A stretch of DNA of 8,468 nt from Limnohabitans sp. (GTDB lineage: Bacteria; Pseudomonadota; Gammaproteobacteria; Burkholderiales; Burkholderiaceae_C), in contig SHXP01000089.1 of the NCBI GenBank assembly GCA_009693225.1, forward strand, positions 1 to 8,468, written 5' to 3'. Shown in pieces: positions 1 through 5,628 of the stretch. The translations under genes were made by a program, and so were the position numbers. The notes beneath the pieces are model-generated. The model was not told the DNA's origin. It searched no databases and saw only the letters and a list, made by a program, of their open reading frames with translations. Within the stretch, counting starts at the first letter, position 1, and each line of letters opens with the position of its first letter.

Positions 1-29
1 GCAGGGATAAAGACGAAATACATGTCTGA

Positions 30-1490
30 TTATTCACCGGACAAACGCTGGCGGTGTCTGGCGATTTGCTTTTTCACCTGCGCCGGTGCGGTGCCGCCCA
101 AGGTGTTGCGGGCGTTGAGCGAGCCTTGCAGGCTGAGCACCGCAAACACATCCTGTTCAATGGACGGGTGGAAGGCCTGCAACTGTGCCAGCGTGAGTGC
201 CGACAAATCCACCCCCAGGCCTTGCGCGGTTTTCACCGCATGCGCCACGGTTTCGTGGGCATCGCGAAAGGGCAGGCCTTTTTTCACCAGATAGTCAGCC
301 AGGTCGGTGGCGGTGGCGTAGCCCTTGCTGGCGGCGGCCTGCATATTGGCGGCATTGACCGTGAGGCCTCCTTCTTTGGAGCCGGTGGCCGGGTTGGTTT
401 GTCCGCCGATCATCTCGGCAAAGATGCGCAGCGTGTCTTTCAAGGTGTCCACCGTGTCAAACAAAGGCTCTTTGTCTTCCTGGTTGTCTTTGTTGTAAGC
501 CAGCGGTTGCGCCTTCATCAATGTGATGAGCCCCATCAAATGACCGACCACGCGCCCGGTTTTGCCGCGCGCGAGTTCGGGCACGTCCGGGTTTTTTTTC
601 TGCGGCATGATGGACGAGCCGGTGGTGAAGCGGTCAGAGATTTGGATGAAGCCGAAGTTCTGGCTCATCCAGATGATGAGTTCTTCGCTTAAACGGCTGA
701 TGTGCAGCATGCACAGCGTGGCCGCCGATGTGAATTCGATGGCGAAGTCGCGGTCGCTGACCGCGTCCAGGCTGTTCTGACAGACCTGCGCCGCGCCTTG
801 CGCATCGACCATGCCCAGTGTGCGGGCTACGAGTTCGCGGTCCAACGCATACGTGGTGCCGGCCAGCGCCGCCGAGCCCAGCGGCAGGCGATTGGTGCGC
901 TGGCGTACCTCGAGTAAACGCTCCTGGTCACGCGCAAACATTTCCACATAAGCCAGCAGATGGTGCCCGAAGCTGATCGGCTGCGCCACCTGGAAATGGG
1001 TGAAGCCGGGCATGATGGTGTCTATGTGAAGCGCCGCCACTTCCAGCAGCGCGTGTTGCAAGGCCTTGAGCAGTTCGCTGATGGCGTCGATCTCGTCGCG
1101 CAGCCACAGGCGCACAACGGTAGCGACCTGGTCATTGCGGCTGCGCCCGGTGTGCAGGCGTTTGCCCGCGTCGCCCACCAGTTGCGTCAGCCGCGCTTCG
1201 ATATTCAGGTGAACGTCTTCAAGCTCCAGTTTCCATTCGAAACGATCGGCTTCAATGTCTTGCGTGATTTGCGCCATGCCGCGCTGTATGCCGGCCAGGT
1301 CCTGCGCGCTGATGATGTGTTGCGCGTACAGCATCTCAGCGTGCGCCAGGCTGCCTTGTATGTCGGCGCGCCACAAACGCTGGTCGAAGAACACGCTGGC
1401 CGTGTAGCGCTGTACCAGTTCGCTCATGGGTTCAGAGAACAGGGCAGACCAGGCCTGGGATTTGCGGTCGAGCGAGTTGGAGGACGTCAT
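30..1490 (-). CDS. argH: Argininosuccinate lyase
   Basis: Complete 486-residue cytoplasmic enzyme that splits argininosuccinate into arginine and fumarate, the last step of arginine synthesis; family members are homotetramers. Visible landmarks are HTGRSRND (residues 113-120), the THFQ..QP substrate-binding stretch with T164-H165, and the superfamily signature GSSIMPQKKNPD (291-302), whose flexible loop carries the catalytic serine. Length is close to, slightly above, the usual 460-470, because of a short N-terminal extension before the conserved SELVQRYTASV block that is common in betaproteobacterial homologues. The ATG at 1490 is chosen because homology extends to it, although no strong Shine-Dalgarno precedes it; Met22 is a less likely alternative. 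The gene is divergent from the VOC gene and ends with TAA at 30-32; only 29 bases lie beyond, with no terminator visible. No frameshift or missing key residue was seen. Identification is secure from the motifs. Confidence 0.97.
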   Translation of the reverse strand: MTSSNSLDRKSQAWSALFSEPMSELVQRYTASVFFDQRLWRADIQGSLAHAEMLYAQHIISAQDLAGIQRGMAQITQDIEADRFEWKLELEDVHLNIEARLTQLVGDAGKRLHTGRSRNDQVATVVRLWLRDEIDAISELLKALQHALLEVAALHIDTIMPGFTHFQVAQPISFGHHLLAYVEMFARDQERLLEVRQRTNRLPLGSAALAGTTYALDRELVARTLGMVDAQGAAQVCQNSLDAVSDRDFAIEFTSAATLCMLHISRLSEELIIWMSQNFGFIQISDRFTTGSSIMPQKKNPDVPELARGKTGRVVGHLMGLITLMKAQPLAYNKDNQEDKEPLFDTVDTLKDTLRIFAEMIGGQTNPATGSKEGGLTVNAANMQAAASKGYATATDLADYLVKKGLPFRDAHETVAHAVKTAQGLGVDLSALTLAQLQAFHPSIEQDVFAVLSLQGSLNARNTLGGTAPAQVKKQIARHRQRLSGE

Positions 1491-1600
1491 GCGGGCATTT
1501 TAAGGCGTGACCTTACTGAGCGAGGCAGGAAGAATATGTTTCAATATGTTTGAGCACAAACAGGAAAAAATATGATTCTGCTAAACAGGTGTGTAAAGGT
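1491..1600. promoter_or_regulatory. Divergent argH / VOC intergenic region
   Basis: This 110-bp spacer must hold the starts of transcription for argH (leftward) and the VOC gene (rightward), as no other upstream space exists. For the VOC gene a weak pair is visible: TTGAGC at 1550-1555 and TATGAT at 1571-1576, 15 bp apart, which is shorter than the ideal 17. A 9-bp direct repeat AATATGTTT occurs at 1533-1541 and 1543-1551, one helical turn apart, and could be a regulator site or chance AT-richness. No convincing argH promoter was picked out. The promoter assignment is inference from hexamer resemblance only. Confidence 0.3.
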
Positions 1601-1999
1601 ATGAAAGTCAAACTTGGTTACGCCATTGTGTATGTTGAAAATGTCGGTAAGTCACTGGAGTTTTTTGAAAAGGTATTTGGTTTTCAACGCAAATTTCTCC
1701 ACGAAAGCGGTACCTATGGCGAGTTGGATACCGGTGATACCACTTTATCTTTTGCCGCCCATGCGCTGGGGGACATGAACTTTCAGGGCGGTCACGTCCG
1801 CGCAGATGTATCGTTTCAGCCTTGGGGCATGGAAATAGCGTTGGTGACAGATGAGGTCAATGCCATACATCAACAGGCCTTGGCGCATGGTGCGACGCAA
1901 TTGGCGGCTCCTGAACAAAAGCCTTGGGGCCAGCTGGTTTCTTATGTGCGTGCGCCTGACGGCACGCTGATTGAAATCTGTTCTCCTGCCGCAGCTTGA
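1601..1999 (+). CDS. VOC superfamily (glyoxalase/bleomycin-resistance fold) protein
   Basis: Small 132-residue single-domain protein with the paired beta-alpha-beta-beta-beta layout of the vicinal oxygen chelate superfamily. The first module opens with YAIVYVENVGKSLEFFEKVF (residues 8-27) followed by GELDTGDTTLSFA (40-52). The second begins at GMEIALVTDEV (77-87) and ends with APDGTLIEIC (118-127). E41, E78 and E125 sit where family members place metal ligands, so a divalent-metal enzyme is plausible, but substrate cannot be inferred: the family includes lyases, dioxygenases and resistance proteins. The ATG at 1601 is chosen because family homology begins there; an in-frame TTG at 1550 would add 17 unconserved residues. 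AAAGG at 1595-1599 is too close to be an ideal ribosome site. The first 140 bases are only 41% G+C (57/140 counted), lower than neighbouring genes. It lies alone between argH and the ppc relic. Confidence 0.85.
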   Translation: MKVKLGYAIVYVENVGKSLEFFEKVFGFQRKFLHESGTYGELDTGDTTLSFAAHALGDMNFQGGHVRADVSFQPWGMEIALVTDEVNAIHQQALAHGATQLAAPEQKPWGQLVSYVRAPDGTLIEICSPAAA

Positions 2000-2073
2000 G
2001 CCTTGCCGCAATGCCGGTTCTTTGAAATTCAAATTGGCTGTTCAGATTCCATGCTTATTCTGGAAACGCTTGC

Positions 2074-2772
2074 CTAGCCGATATTCCTTAGCCCTGCCGC
2101 AATCCCGTTGATCGACAAATGGATGCCGCGTTGCGCTCGCTCGTCGGTGATACCGGCGCGGTGGCGGCGGATCAGCTCCACTTGCAAATAGTGCAGTGGA
2201 TCGATGTAAGGAAAGCGGTGTTTGATGGAGCGGGCCAGTGAGGCGTTGTTTGCCAGCCTTTGCTTGGCGCCGGTGATGTGTTGCACCTCGGTCGGATGCG
2301 CGGTCAGCACCGGCAAGATATATGCCTAGTCCAGCGCCTGGCGTATCGCTTTGTTGCTCACGCCTGCCGCCTTGAGTTTGCTCAGGGACGAAGCAAGGCT
2401 GCCCGTGTGAACATCGCCGACGCGCTCGTGCGCCTGCTGCCTGCGGATATGGTGCTGGTCTTCGGCCAGGTTGGCCAGATGGCTGAAGTAGGTGAAAGCG
2501 CGGATCACGCTGACGGCCTGCCCGCTGCTGAGCGATGCCAGCCTTTTTTTCAAGGCAGTTTCTGCCTGTGTAACCGCGTCCCGGCGAAACGCCACCGACA
2601 GCCTGCGGATTTGCTCGATCAGGGCAAAAGCCTCGTCGCCTTCCTGCTCGCGGATGACATCACCCAATATGCGCTCCTGCCAGCGTATATCGTCGACCAG
2701 CGGCCGTTCATGGCTGATCACAGCATTAGATTTGCGCGCCGCGCCGGGCTTGCGTTGTAAGGAATAATTCAT
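2074..2772 (-). pseudogene. ppc: Phosphoenolpyruvate carboxylase relic with internal deletion and amber codon
   Basis: Remnant of PEP carboxylase, the anaplerotic enzyme making oxaloacetate from PEP and bicarbonate. One reading frame runs from ATG at 2772 through 148 codons of recognisable N-terminal domain (EQIRRLSVAFRRD; VIRAFTYFSHLANLAEDQHH) to a TAG at 2326-2328. The same frame then resumes with PVLTAHPTEVQ, which holds the conserved active-site histidine. Directly after this, near 2278-2283, the sequence jumps to the extreme C-terminal region (HITGAKQRLANN, YIDPLHYLQVELIRRHRAG, GIHLSINGIAAGLRNIG, stop at 2074-2076). The whole relic is about 232 codons against roughly 900 or more in an intact enzyme. 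By comparison with the E. coli protein about 670 residues are gone, including the glycine-rich catalytic loop and the other substrate-binding residues. It cannot encode an active carboxylase. The first 148 codons might still be translated. It lies divergent from hemC, where an intact ppc is commonly found in this group. Confidence 0.9.
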
Positions 2773-2862
2773 GTGAAAATCGGATGACACAAAGGCAAAA
2801 CCACGACGAAAGCCCATGCTAGCATCTGCCCCCCTTTGATTGAAGGCCTTTGGCCCCTTGTT
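2773..2862. promoter_or_regulatory. Divergent hemC / ppc-relic promoter region
   Basis: The short spacer between the ppc relic and hemC should contain the promoter of the heme cluster. It holds a perfect 10-bp palindrome ATGCTAGCAT at 2816-2825. TAGCAT resembles a -10 hexamer and reads identically on both strands, so one element could serve as -10 for both directions. It would place the hemC transcript start near 2832 and the ppc start near 2809. No good -35 is seen for hemC; on the minus strand TTCAAT at 2843-2838 lies 16 bp upstream, a weak match. A C6 run occupies 2829-2834. GAAGG at 2842-2846 is the nearest ribosome-site-like sequence to hemC but lies 16 nt before the chosen start. All functional readings are inference. 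Confidence 0.35.
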
Positions 2863-3774
2863 TTGAGCACACCACATCTCATCATCGCTACCCGCGAAAG
2901 CCGTCTGGCCTTATGGCAGGCCCACCACATGCAAGAACTGCTGCGCGCGCGTGGTTGTCTGGTGGATATTCTGGGCATGACAACCCAAGGCGATCAAATC
3001 CTTGACCGCTCTTTGAGCAAGGTCGGCGGCAAGGGCTTGTTTGTTAAGGAGCTGGAAGTCGCGCTGGAGGAAGGCCGCGCCGATCTGGCGGTTCATTCGC
3101 TCAAGGACGTGCCTACGGACATGCCTGAAGGATTCGAACTGGCTTGTGTGATGGAGCGTGAAGACCCGCGTGATGCCTGGGTGTCGCCGAATTACGCCAA
3201 GTTACAGAACCTACCCTTGGGCGCGGTGGTCGGAACATCAAGTTTGCGCCGCACCGTGCTGCTGCGCGCCTTGCGGCCGGATTTACAGATTGAAGCTTTG
3301 CGCGGCAACCTGGGCACACGCTTGCGCAAGCTGGACGAAGGTCAGTACGCAGGTATTGTGCTGGCGGCAGCCGGCTTGAAGCGCCTGGGATTGGTCGATC
3401 GCATCCGCCATATTTTCGATACCAAAGAAATGTTGCCTGCCGCCGGACAAGGCGCTTTGGGCATCGAGATCCGGGCCGCCCGGGGAGATGTGCGCGCCAT
3501 TCTCACGCCTTTGGCGCACCAGGCCACCTGGCTGGCGGTCGCGGCTGAGCGCGCTGTCAGCCGCGCCATTGGCGGCAGTTGCTCTATGCCTCTGGCCGCG
3601 CACGCGGTCTTGCACGGCGATGTGCTTGATTTACATGCGGCCTGGGGCAACCCGCTAAGCATCGATGCTGCGCTGGTGCGTGCCCACAGCCAGGGTGAGG
3701 TGGTCACACTGGAGGACGCAGAAGCGCTGGGCCTGTCGGCAGCGCGTCAACTGCGGGCCCAGGGGGCGGGTTAA
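2863..3774 (+). CDS. hemC: Hydroxymethylbilane synthase (porphobilinogen deaminase)
   Basis: Cytoplasmic enzyme that polymerises four porphobilinogen molecules into hydroxymethylbilane on a covalently bound dipyrromethane cofactor. Numbered from the TTG at 2863 (303 residues, normal length): IATRESRLALWQA near the N terminus; KVGGKGLFVKELE about 53-65; AVHSLKDVPTDMP with catalytic Asp82; GTSSLRR with Arg129-Arg130; LRGNLGTRLRKLD with Arg147; AAGQGALGIE about 193-202; and IGGSCSMPLAAHA, where Cys240 is the cofactor attachment site. All expected key residues are present. The TTG at 2863 (Met-Ser-Thr-Pro-His) is chosen because homologues begin there; no in-frame ATG lies near, and a TTG at 2836 would add nine unconserved residues. 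Neither TTG has a well-placed Shine-Dalgarno, so the exact start is uncertain. It is first of four tightly packed genes; its TAA is immediately followed by the hemD start. Confidence 0.96.
   Translation: MSTPHLIIATRESRLALWQAHHMQELLRARGCLVDILGMTTQGDQILDRSLSKVGGKGLFVKELEVALEEGRADLAVHSLKDVPTDMPEGFELACVMEREDPRDAWVSPNYAKLQNLPLGAVVGTSSLRRTVLLRALRPDLQIEALRGNLGTRLRKLDEGQYAGIVLAAAGLKRLGLVDRIRHIFDTKEMLPAAGQGALGIEIRAARGDVRAILTPLAHQATWLAVAAERAVSRAIGGSCSMPLAAHAVLHGDVLDLHAAWGNPLSIDAALVRAHSQGEVVTLEDAEALGLSAARQLRAQGAG
3761..3766 (+). promoter_or_regulatory. Ribosome binding site supporting the hemD TTG start
   Basis: AGGGGG inside the last codons of hemC lies 8 nt before TTG 3775. It decides the hemD start, which has no ATG alternative and directly abuts the hemC stop, and suggests coupled translation of hemC and hemD. 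Confidence 0.6.
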
Positions 3775-4566
3775 TTGACCTTCGGGCGCCGCGTCATTCT
3801 GACCCGTCCATCCAGCGACAGCCAGGCCTGGCTGACAGGGCTACAAGCCGCCGGTTATGCGGTTTGTAACTGGCCTTTGATCGATATTGTGCCTGTGAAC
3901 AACACCTCACGCCTGCAGGTCCTGGTGCCCGACTGGTCGCAATACCAGGCGCTGATGTTCGTCAGCCGCAACGCGGTCACACACGCTTTCAACGCAGGCA
4001 AACCGCTTTCAGGCGCGGCGGGCACACGTTGCTGGGCCACCGGCCCGGGCACCCGCCAGGCCTTGCTGGATGCCGGTGTCGCGCTTGAGCGGATAGACGC
4101 TCCTGCGGCCCATGCCGGCCAGTTTGACACCGAAGCCTTGTGGCAGGTGGTGCAGGCCGGGTTGCAGACCGGTATACCGGTGCTGATCCTGCGTGGCAGC
4201 GAGGCGGATCAGGCTGAGACTGCGGCTGAAGGCGTCGGGCGGGATTGGCTGGCACGGCAACTCAGCCAGGCCGGTGTGCCGGTAGACACCTTGGCGGTTT
4301 ACCAACGCGCCTGTCCGGTCTGGAACGATGAACAAACAGCAGGCGCCAGACAGGCGGCGACTGACGGCAGCGTCTGGGTATTCAGCAGTTCGCAGTCGAT
4401 TGCCAACTTATCAAGACTGCTGCCCAAACAGGACTGGTCCGCCCTGACTGCGATTGCCACCCATGAACGCATCGGCAAAGCAGCGGCACTCGCAGGTGCC
4501 GGGCGGGTGCTGGTTTGCAAACCAGCGCTTGAGGTCTTGCTGGTCTCATTAGAATCCATGGCATGA
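3775..4566 (+). CDS. hemD: Uroporphyrinogen-III synthase
   Basis: Cytoplasmic enzyme that cyclises hydroxymethylbilane with inversion of ring D to give uroporphyrinogen III, directly after HemC. The 263-residue length and the two alpha/beta-domain pattern fit the poorly conserved family. Visible landmarks are RRVILTRP (5-12), LMFVSRNAVTHAF (60-72), WATGPGTRQALLDAG (87-101), VLILRGSEADQ (136-146), a RDWLARQLSQAGVPVDTLAVYQR stretch (156-178; here given by its span), and VWVFSSSQSIANL (200-212). The start is TTG at 3775, touching the hemC TAA; AGGGGG at 3761-3766 with an 8-nt spacer is a good ribosome site for it, and no ATG is available before conserved sequence. The end overlaps hemX by four bases (ATGA, 4563-4566). 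In some relatives hemD and hemX are fused; here they are separate. Motifs and context together make the call firm. Confidence 0.93.
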   Translation: MTFGRRVILTRPSSDSQAWLTGLQAAGYAVCNWPLIDIVPVNNTSRLQVLVPDWSQYQALMFVSRNAVTHAFNAGKPLSGAAGTRCWATGPGTRQALLDAGVALERIDAPAAHAGQFDTEALWQVVQAGLQTGIPVLILRGSEADQAETAAEGVGRDWLARQLSQAGVPVDTLAVYQRACPVWNDEQTAGARQAATDGSVWVFSSSQSIANLSRLLPKQDWSALTAIATHERIGKAAALAGAGRVLVCKPALEVLLVSLESMA

Positions 4567-5627
4567 GCAGTGCCCCTAACAACGAACCCAGCGACCACAC
4601 TGCCGGCATTGCAAGTCCTCTTCGTACACTATGGTGGCGTCAAAAATTGCCGGTGCTGACCCTGTTGCTTGCTGTGTTGTGTGCCGTGGCCTGTTTACAG
4701 CTTTGGTTGAAGTTGACCGGTATGCAAGAGCAGCTGGCACGGCAAAGCGCCGATGCCGGACAGCTGTCTGTGCAGGCCAGCAGCATGGCCAAACATGCAG
4801 AGCAGTTGACCCAGGAAACAGCAGCGCGCGTCGCCTTGCTGGACGCACGCCTGAGCGAAGTCGCCTTGCAGCGCAGCCAATTGGAAGAATTGATGCAAAG
4901 CCTGTCGCGCTCAAGCGATGAAAACCTGGTGGTCGACATCGAATCAGCGCTCTGGCTGGCGCAGCAGCAGGCCGAGCTGACCGGTAGTGTGCAGCCTATG
5001 CTGGCCGCTTTGCAAACTGCGCAAAAAAGGCTTGGTAAAGTACCGCAACCGCGCCTGGCCCCGGTGCTGCGCGCCTTGCAGCATGATTTTGAAAGACTGC
5101 AATCGACCAGCCTGACAGACATACCCGGCTTGTTGATCCGCCTTGATGAACTGGTGGCGCTGATAGACACCCTGCCGGTGCTCAATGCCGTCGGGCCCAA
5201 CAGCCGCTCTGTGCACGCGCCGGACAAACCGCCTCAGCGCCCCTGGTCGCAAATCTGGCAGGACAGGGACTGGGCCGGTATCGGTCAGCATATCTGGGCG
5301 GAGCTTTCTGGTCTGGTCCGGGTCAGCCGCATAGAGCAACCCGAAGCGGTGATGTTGTCGCCTGAGCAAAGTTTTTTTGTGCGTGAAAACATGAAACTGC
5401 GATTACTCAATGCACGTCTGGCTTTGTTGTCACGACAGATGACGACTGCCCGCAATGACCTGGCCGTGGCCGAGCGCGACCTGTCACAGTTTTTTGACAC
5501 AGCTTCACGCCAGGGGCACGCCGCACAATCCCTGCTCAAGCAGGTGCAATCGCAAATCCGCCAGACCGACATACCACGTCTGGATGGCTCGCTGGCAGCG
5601 CTGGCCACCGCGTCGGCAGGCCGCTGA
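4563..5627 (+). CDS. hemX: HemX family inner-membrane protein
   Basis: 354-residue single-pass membrane protein of the HemX family, often database-labelled as uroporphyrinogen-III C-methyltransferase although it lacks that enzyme's motifs; its role in heme synthesis is not established. Residues 1-29 form a short polar cytoplasmic segment, about 30-50 are a hydrophobic transmembrane helix (LPVLTLLLAVLCAVACLQLW), and about 52-120 are Gln/Ala/Leu-rich with coiled-coil character (MQEQLARQSADAG to EELMQSLSR). A conserved block follows with DIESALWLAQQQAELTGSV (125-143), then a mostly helical C-terminal domain with the family-like PEQSFFVRENMKLRLLNARL region. The predicted topology puts the large domain in the periplasm. 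The ATG at 4563 overlaps the hemD stop as ATGA with little Shine-Dalgarno of its own, which suggests translational re-initiation from hemD. It ends one nucleotide before hemY. Confidence 0.9.
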   Translation: MSSAPNNEPSDHTAGIASPLRTLWWRQKLPVLTLLLAVLCAVACLQLWLKLTGMQEQLARQSADAGQLSVQASSMAKHAEQLTQETAARVALLDARLSEVALQRSQLEELMQSLSRSSDENLVVDIESALWLAQQQAELTGSVQPMLAALQTAQKRLGKVPQPRLAPVLRALQHDFERLQSTSLTDIPGLLIRLDELVALIDTLPVLNAVGPNSRSVHAPDKPPQRPWSQIWQDRDWAGIGQHIWAELSGLVRVSRIEQPEAVMLSPEQSFFVRENMKLRLLNARLALLSRQMTTARNDLAVAERDLSQFFDTASRQGHAAQSLLKQVQSQIRQTDIPRLDGSLAALATASAGR

Positions 5628-5628
5628 C

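Noticed and set aside
54..692. 212-codon open frame on the plus strand across argH
   Set aside because: It lies wholly antisense to a clear argH, has no recognisable family motif, and its openness is explained by GC-rich codon structure of the real gene.
960..1553. 197-codon plus-strand open frame antisense to the argH 5' half
   Set aside because: No known motif, no supported start, and complete overlap with well-conserved argH coding sequence.
1550..1600. TTG at 1550 as start of the VOC gene
   Set aside because: It would add 17 residues (STNRKKYDSAKQVCKG type) absent from the usual VOC N terminus; the ATG at 1601 begins exactly where homology begins.
2021..2033. TTTGAAATTCAAA near-palindrome after the VOC gene, and a TTCCA/TGGAA hairpin downstream
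   Set aside because: Arms are short and AT-rich, with no T-tract; not enough to call an operator or terminator.
2074..2316. The downstream ppc segment as an independent 80-residue gene starting at TTG 2316
   Set aside because: The TTG is an internal leucine codon of the PVLTAHPTEV motif in the same frame as the upstream part; the piece is simply the rest of the broken ppc.
2326..2328. Programmed amber read-through (for example pyrrolysine) giving a full ppc product
   Set aside because: Even with read-through the product lacks the catalytic core, and no recoding element is seen.
5455..5628. Upstream extension of hemY to 5455
   Set aside because: This part is inside hemX coding sequence, is not membrane-like, and the ATG at 5629 starts directly at the first conserved helix.
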